Positions 7,639 through 16,106 of a stretch of 43,468 bases of DNA are shown here, piece after piece. The first letter of the stretch is position 1. Each line of letters starts with the position of its first letter. The notes below the pieces were generated by a model. The model worked only from the letters and a program-made list of their open reading frames with translations. It had not been told where the DNA came from and did no database searches. Origin of the DNA: Azohydromonas lata NBRC 102462 (GTDB taxonomy: Bacteria > Pseudomonadota > Gammaproteobacteria > Burkholderiales > Burkholderiaceae_C). The translations under genes and the position numbers were made by a program. Location of the stretch: contig NZ_BCTC01000056.1 of NCBI RefSeq assembly GCF_001571085.1, positions 1 to 43,468 of the forward strand. Direction: 5' to 3'.

Positions 7639-10188
7639 ATGAAAATCCTCGTTATCGGCCACGGCATGGTGGGACAGAAGTTCCTGGAAAGCCTGTACGA
7701 CGCCGGCATTCACCACGCCGAAGTCACCGTGTTGAGCGAGGAATCGCGCCCGGCCTACGACCGGGTGCACCTCTCCGAGTATTTTGCCGGCAAGTCGGCC
7801 GACGATTTGTCGCTGGTGCCTGCAGGTTTCTTCGAGCGCGACAACCTGCTGCTGAAACTCAATGCGCGCGCCACCATCATCGATCTGGAAAACAAGTGGG
7901 TCACCGCCTCCACGGGCGAAACGCTGACCTACGACAAACTGGTGATCGCCACCGGCTCTTACCCCTTCGTCCCGCCCATTCCCGGCAAGGACCGCACCGA
8001 CTGCTTCGTTTATCGCACGATAGAAGATTTGGAAGGGATGGCCGAATGCGGCCGCCGCTCGCAAAGCGGTGTGGTGGTGGGCGGCGGTTTGCTGGGCCTG
8101 GAATGCGCCAAGGCGCTGCGCGACATGAAATTGCAGACCCATGTCGTGGAATTTGCGCCGCGTCTGATGGCGGTGCAAATGGACGAGGGCGGCGGCCGCA
8201 TGCTGCGCACCAAGATTGAAGAATTGGGCGTGGGCGTGCACTTGCAGAAGAACACGGTGGAAATCGTCACCGGCGAAACCGCGCGCCACCGCATGGTATT
8301 TGCCGACGGTACGCATCTGGAAACCGACATGATCGTGTTTTCCGCCGGCATCCGCCCCCGCGACGACCTGGCCCGCCAGTGCGGTTTGAAAGTCGGCCCG
8401 CGCGGCGGCATCGTGATCGACAACCAGTGCCGCACCAGCCACCCGGACGTGTTTGCCATCGGCGAATGCGCATCCTGGAACGGCCAGCTTTTCGGCTTGG
8501 TGGCGCCGGGTTACGACATGGCCCGCGTGGTGGCCAAAACCCTGGCCAAACAGGCGGCGGATTTCAACGGTGCCGACCTCAGCACCAAGCTGAAACTCAT
8601 GGGCGTGGACGTGGCCAGCATTGGCGACGCCATGGGCAATACCCCGCGAAGCCGCTCCTACCAATTCGTGGACGAGCGCAAGAAGGTCTACAAGAAACTC
8701 GTGGTCTCCGAGGACGGCAAGCAATTGCTGGGCGCCGTGCTGGTGGGGGATGCCAGCGAATATGGCAGCCTGCTGCAGCTGATGCTCAACCGCATCGACT
8801 TGCCGGAGTCTCCTGAATTCCTGATATTGCCGCAGTCGGACGGGCAGAGTAAGCCGGGCCTGGGCGCCGATGCCCTGCCGGACACCGCGCAAATCTGCTC
8901 CTGCAACAGCGTCACCAAGGCGCAGTTGTGCCAGGCCGTGGCCGGTGGCGTGAATACGATCGGCGAACTGAAGGCCTGCACCAAGGCCGGCATGACCTGC
9001 GGCGGCTGCGTGCCGCTGGTGACCCAGGTGATGAAGGCCGAGATGAAGAAACTCGGCGTCGCGGTCAACAACCACCTGTGCGAGCATTTTTCCTACTCGC
9101 GCCAGGAACTGTTCCACCTCGTCAAGGTCGGCAAGATCAAATCCTTCGATGAATTGCTGTCCAAGCACGGCCAGGGGCTGGGCTGCGACATTTGCAAGCC
9201 CACGGCGGCCAATATCCTGGCCTCGGTGTGGAACGATTTCGTGCTCAAGAAGGAGCATGCCAGCCTGCAGGATTCCAATGACTATTTTCTGGGCAACATT
9301 CAAAAGGATGGCACCTATTCCGTCGTGCCGCGCATGGCCGGTGGCGAGGTCACGCCGGACGGACTGATTGCCGTGGGCCAGGTCGCCAAGAAATACGGCC
9401 TCTACACCAAGATCACCGGCGGCCAGCGCGTGGACATGTTTGGTGCCCGCGTCGAGCAATTGCCGCTGATCTGGGAAGAGCTGATTGCCGCAGGTTTCGA
9501 ATCCGGCCACGCCTATGGCAAATCGCTGCGCACGGTGAAATCCTGCGTGGGCTCCACCTGGTGCCGTTATGGCGTGGACGACAGCGTCGGCCTGGCCGTG
9601 GAGCTGGAAAATCGCTACAAGGGCCTGCGCGCGCCGCACAAAATCAAGTTTGGGGTTTCCGGCTGCACGCGGGAATGCGCCGAAGCCCAGGGCAAGGACG
9701 TGGGCGTGATTGCCACGGACAAGGGCTGGAATTTGTACGTCTGCGGCAACGGCGGCATGAAGCCCCGCCACGCGGAATTGCTGGCCTCAGATTTGTCCAA
9801 GGCCGATCTGCTCCGCTTCATCGACCGTTTCCTCATGTTCTACGTGCGCACCGCCGACCGGCTGCAGCGCACCAGCGTGTGGCGCGACAACCTGGAAGGC
9901 GGGCTGGACTATCTCAAGCAGGTCGTGGTCAACGACAAGCTGGGGATTGCCGCCGAATTGGAAGCCGACATGCAGCACGTGGTGAACACCTACCAGTGCG
10001 AATGGAAGAGCGCCGTCACCACGCCGGAAACCCGCAAGCGCTTCCGCCAATTCGTCAACAGCGAGCAGGGCGACCGCAACGTGATTTTCATCCAGGAGCG
10101 CGGGCAAATCCGGCCGGCCACCGTGGAGGAGAAAAGGGCGCAATTGGAAGGTGCTTCCGAAACCGCGGTTGAAAACGAGACGGCCTGA
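7639..10188 (+). CDS. nirB: Assimilatory NAD(P)H-nitrite reductase, large subunit
   Basis: Reduces nitrite to ammonium in the cytoplasm with six electrons from NAD(P)H, using FAD, iron-sulfur clusters and siroheme. The 849 residues match NirB (E. coli 847). Order: FAD/NAD(P)-binding oxidoreductase (1-~400; ILVIGHGMVG at the N-terminus, VVVGGGLLGLE near 150); a BFD-like [2Fe-2S] domain with Cys420, 422, 454 and 457; a second BFD-like stretch (CEHFSYSRQELF...CDICKP); the ferredoxin-like half-domain; and the siroheme/[4Fe-4S] module with Cys636, 642, 676 and 680. I chose ATG 7639 because GGAG lies 6 bases upstream; an in-frame ATG at 7627 would put that GGAG inside the gene. First gene of nirB-nirD-nirC-kinase. 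Siroheme synthesis and nitrate reductase genes are not in the window. Codons are noticeably richer in A/T than in flanking genes. Confidence 0.96.
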   Translation: MKILVIGHGMVGQKFLESLYDAGIHHAEVTVLSEESRPAYDRVHLSEYFAGKSADDLSLVPAGFFERDNLLLKLNARATIIDLENKWVTASTGETLTYDKLVIATGSYPFVPPIPGKDRTDCFVYRTIEDLEGMAECGRRSQSGVVVGGGLLGLECAKALRDMKLQTHVVEFAPRLMAVQMDEGGGRMLRTKIEELGVGVHLQKNTVEIVTGETARHRMVFADGTHLETDMIVFSAGIRPRDDLARQCGLKVGPRGGIVIDNQCRTSHPDVFAIGECASWNGQLFGLVAPGYDMARVVAKTLAKQAADFNGADLSTKLKLMGVDVASIGDAMGNTPRSRSYQFVDERKKVYKKLVVSEDGKQLLGAVLVGDASEYGSLLQLMLNRIDLPESPEFLILPQSDGQSKPGLGADALPDTAQICSCNSVTKAQLCQAVAGGVNTIGELKACTKAGMTCGGCVPLVTQVMKAEMKKLGVAVNNHLCEHFSYSRQELFHLVKVGKIKSFDELLSKHGQGLGCDICKPTAANILASVWNDFVLKKEHASLQDSNDYFLGNIQKDGTYSVVPRMAGGEVTPDGLIAVGQVAKKYGLYTKITGGQRVDMFGARVEQLPLIWEELIAAGFESGHAYGKSLRTVKSCVGSTWCRYGVDDSVGLAVELENRYKGLRAPHKIKFGVSGCTRECAEAQGKDVGVIATDKGWNLYVCGNGGMKPRHAELLASDLSKADLLRFIDRFLMFYVRTADRLQRTSVWRDNLEGGLDYLKQVVVNDKLGIAAELEADMQHVVNTYQCEWKSAVTTPETRKRFRQFVNSEQGDRNVIFIQERGQIRPATVEEKRAQLEGASETAVENETA

Positions 10189-10219
10189 AACCAGGACATT
10201 GAGGACAAGGATTCAAACC

Positions 10220-10555
10220 ATGGACAACACCACCTGGACCCCCGTGTGTGCCGTCGAGGACATCGTGCCCAATACCGGCGTTTGCGCCCTGGTGCAGGAA
10301 AGGCATGTGGCGGTATTTCGCGTCGAGGACGACGTGCAGCGCCTGTATGCCATAGACAATTTCGACCCCAATGCCCAGGCCAGCGTGTTGTCGCGCGGCC
10401 TGGTGGGTAACCTGGGTGCGCGCATCGTCGTGGCCTCGCCCATCTACAAGCACCATTTCGATTTGAGCAATGGCGAATGTCTGGAGGTGCCGGGAAACTC
10501 CGTCAAGGCTTATGCCGTGCGCGTGCAGGACGGCCTGGTGAGCGTCGCCGTCTGA
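10220..10555 (+). CDS. nirD: Nitrite reductase small subunit NirD
   Basis: Partner of NirB needed for full NAD(P)H-nitrite reductase activity. The 111 residues adopt a Rieske-like fold by family (FDPNAQASVLSRGLVG, ASPIYKHHFDLSNG), but, as in E. coli NirD, no Cys/His cluster-binding motif is present, so it should not carry a Rieske cluster. I chose ATG 10220 (MDNTTWTPVCAVED) over longer upstream starts because the upstream extension is basic filler and this N-terminus is typical; a weak AAGGA lies just upstream. It follows nirB by 31 bases and is surely co-transcribed. Confidence 0.94.
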   Translation: MDNTTWTPVCAVEDIVPNTGVCALVQERHVAVFRVEDDVQRLYAIDNFDPNAQASVLSRGLVGNLGARIVVASPIYKHHFDLSNGECLEVPGNSVKAYAVRVQDGLVSVAV

Positions 10556-10608
10556 GCCCAAGATAAAACACTGCAGGCAAAAACCAATATCCAGCCAAAG
10601 GAATTGTC

Positions 10609-11421
10609 GTGGCTTATCTCGTCCCTTCTGAATTCGTGACCAAAATGGTCGATGCCGGTGAATCCAAGATTCACATGGCCACGCGCGACGCGCTGATTCG
10701 CGCTTACATGGCCGGTGCCATCCTGGCCCTGGCTGCCGTGTTCGCGGTGACGGTATCGGTGCAGACCGGCATGCCCATCGTCGGCGCCATTTTGTTCCCC
10801 GTGGGTTTTTGCATGCTCTACCTGCTGGGTTTTGACCTGCTCACCGGGGTGTTCGTGCTCACGCCGCTGGCACTGATTGACAAGCGCCCGGGCGTCACCG
10901 TCCAGGCCGTGTTGAAAAACTGGGGAATTGTCTTTCTCGGCAATTTCCTGGGCGCGCTGACCGTGGCCGTGCTCATGGCCATCGTCTTCACCAACGGTTT
11001 CCAGACCGAGCCCAGCAAGGTGGGCCATGCCATTGGCGTGATTGGTGAAAGCCGTACCCTGGGTTATGCGCAATATGGTTTCTACGGCATGCTGACCCTT
11101 TTCGTGCGCGGCATGCTGTGCAATTGGATGGTGTCCACCGGCGTGGTCGGTGCCATGATTTCCACCACCGTGGGTGGCAAGGTGATTGCCATGTGGATGC
11201 CCATCATGCTGTTTTTCGGCATGGCTTTTGAACATTCCGTGGTGAACATGTTCCTGTTTCCCTCCGGCCTGCTCATGGGCGGCAATTTCTCGCTGCTGGA
11301 TTATCTGATCTGGAACGAGATTCCCACCGTGCTGGGCAACCTGGTCGGCGGCCTGGCCTTCACCGGCCTGACCCTGTACGCCACCCATATCAAGACCGCT
11401 CCCAAGCGCAAGCTGGCCTGA
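10609..11421 (+). CDS. nirC: Formate/nitrite transporter family channel (NirC-like)
   Basis: FNT-family pentameric inner-membrane channel of 270 residues with six hydrophobic helices; in this operon it should import nitrite, or export it when toxic. The conserved pore histidine lies in the FEHSVVNM motif (His209), and the family motifs GFDLLTGVF, GNFLGAL and CNWMV are present. The GTG start at 10609 has an AAAGGA ribosome site 8 bases upstream. It lies 53 bases after nirD, before the terminator-coupled kinase gene. Formate transport (FocA) is possible from sequence alone, but the operon argues for nitrite. The symbol is given by context. Confidence 0.9.
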   Translation: MAYLVPSEFVTKMVDAGESKIHMATRDALIRAYMAGAILALAAVFAVTVSVQTGMPIVGAILFPVGFCMLYLLGFDLLTGVFVLTPLALIDKRPGVTVQAVLKNWGIVFLGNFLGALTVAVLMAIVFTNGFQTEPSKVGHAIGVIGESRTLGYAQYGFYGMLTLFVRGMLCNWMVSTGVVGAMISTTVGGKVIAMWMPIMLFFGMAFEHSVVNMFLFPSGLLMGGNFSLLDYLIWNEIPTVLGNLVGGLAFTGLTLYATHIKTAPKRKLA

Positions 11422-11465
11422 TGTTCACACATTAAAATAAAGAGAAACACGCACCCCCATGTTGC

Positions 11466-11501
11466 CAGCCCCAGCCCTTCCAGGGTCGGGGCTGTTTTTT
11501 T
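11466..11501 (+). terminator. Strong intrinsic terminator between nirC and the kinase gene
   Basis: CAGCCCC (11466-11472) pairs with GGGGCTG (11488-11494). The stem continues inward through one A-C mismatch and a G-U pair to CCCT/AGGG with a TCC loop, and is followed at once by seven T (11495-11501). The next base, 11502, is the A of the kinase ATG. The 3' arm GGGG is the only possible ribosome site for that gene, so the hairpin can also mask translation. Confidence 0.85.
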
Positions 11502-13253
11502 ATGCCCAAACAAAAACAGCTCCAGGTCAGCACAGGCCAGTATTCGGACAAGGGCCGCAAGGACGGCAACCAGGATTTCCACGGCATTTGCCTGCCGCGC
11601 GAGCCGCAATTGAGCAGCAAGGGCATCGCGGTGGCGATTGCCGACGGCATCAGCAGCAGCGAATTCGGCTTGGTGGCCAGCCAGTCGGCGGTGCGCAGCT
11701 TGCTGGAGGACTATTACTGCACCTCGGACGCCTGGAGCGTGAAAACCTCGGTGGAGCGGGTTTTGACAGCCACCAATTCCTGGCTGTATTCGCAAACCCA
11801 GCAGGGGCAAGGCCGTTATGACAAGGACCGCGGCCATGTCTGCACCTTGAGCGCGCTGGTGCTCAAGTCCACCACCGCCCACATTTTCCACGTGGGCGAT
11901 TGCCGCATTTACCAGGTGCAGGGCCAGGCGCTGGAGCAGCTGACGCAGGACCACCGCGTCCGCATGTCCTCGGCCGAGAGTTATCTGGGCCGTGCCCTGG
12001 GTATCAGCGGCCGGCTGGAAATCGACTACCGCACTTTCAGCATCGCCCCTGGCGATACTTTTATTCTGGCCACCGATGGGGTGTACGAGCATGTCTCGCC
12101 GGAATTCATGCTGGGTGCGATGGCCAGGCACCAGGATGATCTGGACACGGCGTCCAAACTCATTGCGGCCGAAGCCTTCAGGGCCGGCAGCGCCGACAAC
12201 CTGACCGTGCAGATCGTGCGCGTCGATCAATTGCCGGCGGCGCAAGCGGGTGATATCCAGCAGCAGGCCGCGGAATTGTCAGCGCCGCCGCTTTTGGAGC
12301 CGCGCATGGTGCTGGACGGTTACCGCATCGTCCGCGAAATCCACGCCAGCAACCGCAGCCATGTCTACCTGGCCGTGGACGAGGCGTCCGGCCAGTCCGT
12401 GGCGCTGAAAACGCCGTCCATAGACCTGCAATCCGACCCGGCCTACCGCGAACGTTTTCTCATGGAGGAGTGGATTGCCCGCCGCATCCACAGCGCGCAC
12501 GTCTTGAAACCCTGTCCGGCCACCCGGCCACGGCAATACCTGGCCGTGGCCATGGAATATGTGGAAGGGCAAACGCTGGCGCAGTGGATGCGCGACCACC
12601 CCCATCCCGGCCTGGACGCGGTGCGCGGCCTGGTGTCGCAAATCGCCAAGGGTTTAAGGGCCTTTCACCGGCTGGAAATGCTGCACCAGGATTTAAGGCC
12701 GGAAAACATACTCATCGATGCGACGGGCACGGCCAAGATCATCGATTTCGGCGCCGTGCGCGTGGCCGGCTTGATGGACGGGGCACCGGGGCAGGGCCAC
12801 GAAATCTTGGGCACGGCGCAGTACGCGGCGCCGGAGTATTTCGTGGGCGAGGAGGGGACGGCGCAGTCGGACTTGTTTTCGCTGGCGGTGCTGGCTTATC
12901 AAATGCTCACCGGCCAGCTGCCTTATGGGCTGGAAGTCGCCAAGACGCGCACGCGGGCGGCGCAGCGGAAACTGAGTTATGCGCCGCTGTCCGAAACCCG
13001 GCGCGATGTGCCGGGCTGGGTGGACGAGGCCTTGTGCAAGGCTTTGCAGGCGCAACCGCAGGAGCGGCAGGCGGACGTGGCGGAATTCGTGCACGAGTTG
13101 CACCACCCCAGTCCGGACTATTTGAAGCGCCGCCGGCCGCCCTTGATCGAGCGGCATCCGGTGGTGTTTTGGAAAGGGGTATCGCTGGTGCTCTTTGTGC
13201 TGCTGATAGGGGGGCTGACCGCTTACTGCACCACTTTCATCTCATCCCGCTGA
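11502..13253 (+). CDS. PP2C phosphatase - Ser/Thr kinase fusion, membrane-anchored
   Basis: A 583-residue bifunctional phosphorylation switch. The N-terminal PP2C phosphatase (about 8-245) has all metal motifs: NQD (Asp25), ADG (48-49), VGDCR, ATDGVYE and SADN. The kinase domain (about 268-545) has VALK (Lys303), HQDLRPEN (Asp397, Asn402), DFG (Asp415) and APE. The glycine loop is unusual (HASNRSHVY) and HRD is HQD, so it is a non-RD kinase and may not need activation-loop phosphorylation. One C-terminal helix (about 557-578) anchors it with the enzyme domains in the cytoplasm. A similar gene stands beside nirBD/nasA in Pseudomonas aeruginosa (PA1782) and many Burkholderiales; its target is not settled to my knowledge. 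ATG 11502 abuts the terminator U-tract; no later Met fits the PP2C start. The last 31 bases overlap the convergent kinase gene. Confidence 0.92.
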   Translation: MPKQKQLQVSTGQYSDKGRKDGNQDFHGICLPREPQLSSKGIAVAIADGISSSEFGLVASQSAVRSLLEDYYCTSDAWSVKTSVERVLTATNSWLYSQTQQGQGRYDKDRGHVCTLSALVLKSTTAHIFHVGDCRIYQVQGQALEQLTQDHRVRMSSAESYLGRALGISGRLEIDYRTFSIAPGDTFILATDGVYEHVSPEFMLGAMARHQDDLDTASKLIAAEAFRAGSADNLTVQIVRVDQLPAAQAGDIQQQAAELSAPPLLEPRMVLDGYRIVREIHASNRSHVYLAVDEASGQSVALKTPSIDLQSDPAYRERFLMEEWIARRIHSAHVLKPCPATRPRQYLAVAMEYVEGQTLAQWMRDHPHPGLDAVRGLVSQIAKGLRAFHRLEMLHQDLRPENILIDATGTAKIIDFGAVRVAGLMDGAPGQGHEILGTAQYAAPEYFVGEEGTAQSDLFSLAVLAYQMLTGQLPYGLEVAKTRTRAAQRKLSYAPLSETRRDVPGWVDEALCKALQAQPQERQADVAEFVHELHHPSPDYLKRRRPPLIERHPVVFWKGVSLVLFVLLIGGLTAYCTTFISSR

Positions 13254-15082
13254 TCCAATAACTCCTCAATATCCTTTTTCATGAATATTCCGGTGTGGGG
13301 ATCCAGGCTTTCCAGCGGCAATTCGCACCAGAACTCCGAGCCCTGGCCCGGCGTGCTGCGGGCGTGGACGGTGCCGCCCAACAGCAGCACCAGGCTCTGC
13401 ACCGTGGACAGGCCCAAGGTGCTGCGCGGCTCGCCCAGGGCCGCGTCGGACCGGGGCGCGGCGCCGTCCGGCGCGTTGGGCTCGAACAGGGTCTCGTGCT
13501 GCCGCCGCGTCAGGCCGGTGCCGGTGTCATGCACGCTCAGCCGCCACAGGCCCGCGCCGGTGTGGGCGATGCGCAGCGTCACGCCGCCCGCGGACGTGAA
13601 CTTCACGGCGTTGGACAGCAGCAGGTTCACCACCTGGCTCAGCCGCAACGGATCGGCGCTGACCAGGCTGCCGCGGCCGCCATCGTCCATGTCCAGGTGC
13701 AGCACCACGCCCTTGAGGCGGGCCTGCGGCTCGAACAGGGCGATGCAGTCGCGCCCAAGCCGCGCCAGGTCCACGGGCACGGGCTCCAGCGCGGGCTGGC
13801 CGGCGGCGGCGTGGGAGAAGTCCAGCACCTCGTCGATGGAGCCCAAAACCAGCCGCCCGGTGCGCTCGATGATCTGCGCCTGCTGGCGTTGCGCCGGCTG
13901 CAGCGGCGACTGCAGCATGCGCTGCGCCATGCCCAGCAGCCCGTGCAGCGGCGTGCGTACCTCGTGGCTGAGGTTGGCCAGGAAGCGCGACTTCTCGGCC
14001 GCTGCGGCCTCGGCGGCGGCGCGCGCGGCGTCGAGTTGCCGCAGCGCGGCGTGGCGCCGGCGCAGCAGCAGGTACAGCTTGATCGTCATGCCGGCAATGG
14101 CGGCGTCCAGCAGCAGCACGCCCAGCGCGCATAGCCAGGCCGTGCGCCGCCACGGGGCGAGCATCAGTTGCTCGCGCGTGGTGATGCTGACGGCCAGCGG
14201 GAAGCCCTCCACCCCATGCGCCGTGACCATGCGGGGCAGGGTGTCGCTGGGGTCTATGGTGCGCGGCGCCGAGGTTTGGACGGTGGCGGCACTGCGGCCC
14301 TCGGCGCGCGCCTGCGTGAGCGCGCGCATGGAGGGCGCCTCGCGGTAGGACTGGCCCAGCGCCTGCGGGCGCGGCGGGTGGCGCGCCAGCAGCGTGCCGT
14401 CGCTGCGCAGCAGCAGGATGGCGGTGTCGTCCTCGCTGAGGTTGATGGAGCGGTAAAAGCGCTCGAAGTAGCTGGACTGGATGCCCGCCAGCGCCAGCCC
14501 AATGGTCTGCCCCGCGGGCGTGCGTATCTTGCGGGCCAGGTAGAAAGTCCAGCGCCCGGTGCCGCGGTTCTTCACCGGCGAGGAGACGAAGAGGGTGAGC
14601 GCGGGGTCGGACAGATGGGCCTGGAGGTAGTCGCGGTCGGCCAGGTTGATGGCCGGCGCCGGGAAGGTGCGGCTGAAATTGAGCACCTCGCCGTCCAGGG
14701 CCACGATGGCGGCCACGTCCAGCAGCGGCAGCTCGGCGGCGCGCTCGCGTATGAACTCGAACACGGGCCGGGTGCGCGCCACCTCGCGCAGCCGCTCGGG
14801 GCTGTCCACGCCCAGGGACTGCACGTGGTCCACGACGCTGCCCAGCGCGTAGTCGGCGCTGCGCAGGGTCTGCGAGGCGTGCTCGGCGGCGGTGGCGGAG
14901 AAGTTCTCCATGTACAGCCGCCAGGTGTCCAGGCTGTCCTCGCGGGCGCGCCACAGCACGAGCGCCGCCGCCACGGTGAGCGCCACGATGAGCAGCGCGC
15001 CAAAGGCCAGCACCATCGGCTCGCGCCGGGACCCGTGCAGGGGCGTGTCGTGCTCGGTGGCCGGGGAAACGGCGGTGGACAT
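13223..15082 (-). CDS. Membrane sensor histidine kinase with periplasmic double-CACHE-type sensor
   Basis: About 619 residues. A first helix (near 25-45) leads into a periplasmic region of ~270 residues resembling dCACHE/PDC sensors (DRDYLQAHL, ARKIRTPAGQTIG), which bind small ligands. A second helix (near 315-340), a coiled linker, HisKA with His373 (SHEVRTPLHG) and a HATPase domain with N-box NAVKF and G1 DTGTGL follow. The G2 segment reads RSTLGLSTVQSL, lacking the first glycine of GTGLGLS, so ATP handling may be altered. No receiver domain or response regulator is adjacent. I chose the ATG at 15082 (MSTAVSPATE); an in-frame ATG at 15133 adds an Arg/Gly-rich stretch, and neither has a clear ribosome site. 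The C-terminus carries an acidic extension overlapping the convergent PP2C-kinase gene. Confidence 0.85.
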   Translation of the reverse strand: MSTAVSPATEHDTPLHGSRREPMVLAFGALLIVALTVAAALVLWRAREDSLDTWRLYMENFSATAAEHASQTLRSADYALGSVVDHVQSLGVDSPERLREVARTRPVFEFIRERAAELPLLDVAAIVALDGEVLNFSRTFPAPAINLADRDYLQAHLSDPALTLFVSSPVKNRGTGRWTFYLARKIRTPAGQTIGLALAGIQSSYFERFYRSINLSEDDTAILLLRSDGTLLARHPPRPQALGQSYREAPSMRALTQARAEGRSAATVQTSAPRTIDPSDTLPRMVTAHGVEGFPLAVSITTREQLMLAPWRRTAWLCALGVLLLDAAIAGMTIKLYLLLRRRHAALRQLDAARAAAEAAAAEKSRFLANLSHEVRTPLHGLLGMAQRMLQSPLQPAQRQQAQIIERTGRLVLGSIDEVLDFSHAAAGQPALEPVPVDLARLGRDCIALFEPQARLKGVVLHLDMDDGGRGSLVSADPLRLSQVVNLLLSNAVKFTSAGGVTLRIAHTGAGLWRLSVHDTGTGLTRRQHETLFEPNAPDGAAPRSDAALGEPRSTLGLSTVQSLVLLLGGTVHARSTPGQGSEFWCELPLESLDPHTGIFMKKDIEELLDQRDEMKVVQ

Positions 15083-15162
15083 GGGGGTACGGCAGGGATG
15101 TCCGCCACGGTGGCCGGCGGGAAGGCGGGCCATCGTAACGAGGCGTGCCTCCCCGCCCCCGG

Positions 15163-15230
15163 AAAAAGTGGCGCCGCGGCCGGCGTTGCAAACGCCTGCG
15201 TGCCGGCACCGTGAACAAGGTCACGGTGCC
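15163..15230 (-). terminator. Tandem hairpins and T-run after serB
   Basis: Reading leftward from serB: a perfect 10-pair hairpin GGCACCGTGA/TCACGGTGCC (15230-15205, six-base loop), then GGCGTT-TGC-AACGCC (15196-15182), then five T (15167-15163). This is a plausible intrinsic terminator separating serB from the downstream sensor kinase. The first dyad could instead be an operator. The rest of the 236-base gap shows nothing clear. Confidence 0.45.
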
Positions 15231-15318
15231 GCGGATGCAAGCGGCTCAAGAAGTCCGCTGGCCTGCCGAACGACCGCCCGCACCGTGCACGCCGCGCACG
15301 CCACGGGCGCCGGGGTGT

Positions 15319-16041
15319 TCAGGCGTGCAGCACTTCCAGCAGCCGGTCCAGGCCGCCTTGCTCGATGGAGACCATGGCCTGCTCGCGCACCTTGGGCTTG
15401 GCGTGGTAGGCCACCGAGAGGCCCGCGGCGCCCATCATGGGCAGGTCGTTGGCGCCGTCGCCCATGGCGATGGCCTGCTCGGGGCGCAGGCCGAGCCGCT
15501 CGCAGGTGGCCAGCAGCATGCGGCGCTTCTCGGCGCCGTCGCAGATGTCGCCCCAGTCCTGGTCCACCAGGCGGCCGGTGAGGTGGCCGTCCACGATCTC
15601 CAGCACGTTGGAGCGGGCGTAGTCGATGCCCAGGACCTGGCAGACGCGCTCGGCGAAGAAGGTGAAGCCGCCGGAGACCAGCAGCGTCTTGAGGCCGGCG
15701 GCGCGGCAGGCGTCTATCAGCGCCTTGGCGCCGGGGTTGGGTTTCAGGCGCTGCTCGAACACCTCGTGCAGGAACTGCTCCGGCACGCCCTGGAGCATGG
15801 CGACGCGCCGGCGCAGGCTTTCCTTGAAGTCGGTGATCTCGCCGCGCATGGACGCTTCGGTGATGGCCGCCACCTCGGCCTTGCGCCCGGCGGCGTCGGC
15901 GACTTCGTCGATGCACTCGATGTTGATGAGGGTCGAGTCCATGTCGAAGGCGATGAGGCCGAAGTCCCCCAGGCGCAGCGGCGGCGTGAAGCCGCGAAGG
16001 GTCAGGCCGGGGGCAAAGGCGATGGCGGGGGCGGTGGACAT
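15319..16041 (-). CDS. serB: Phosphoserine phosphatase
   Basis: HAD-superfamily enzyme catalysing the last step of L-serine synthesis. It has 240 residues with the nucleophile motif DMDST (Asp33, Asp35), motif II LLVSGGFTFF (Ser), a lysine in motif III and motif IV GDGANDLPM. The helical cap between motifs I and II (ECIDEVADAAGRK...) is typical of SerB. It lacks the N-terminal ACT-like extension of E. coli SerB, as is usual in Betaproteobacteria. The ATG at 16041 is followed by MSTAPAIAFAPG. It lies 65 bases downstream of mfd on the same strand and may share its transcript, though the two are not functionally linked. Confidence 0.95.
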   Translation of the reverse strand: MSTAPAIAFAPGLTLRGFTPPLRLGDFGLIAFDMDSTLINIECIDEVADAAGRKAEVAAITEASMRGEITDFKESLRRRVAMLQGVPEQFLHEVFEQRLKPNPGAKALIDACRAAGLKTLLVSGGFTFFAERVCQVLGIDYARSNVLEIVDGHLTGRLVDQDWGDICDGAEKRRMLLATCERLGLRPEQAIAMGDGANDLPMMGAAGLSVAYHAKPKVREQAMVSIEQGGLDRLLEVLHA

Positions 16042-16106
16042 GGGCGGGACGGTTCAGCGGCAAAACCCGTGATTATCCGGGGCGGCTCGGCCCCCGGTTT
16101 CTGGCC

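Noticed and set aside
11422-11465. Internal promoter for the kinase gene in the AT-rich patch after nirC
   Set aside because: TAAAAT at 11433-11438 resembles a -10, but no -35 is found at a suitable distance, and any start there would still precede the terminator.
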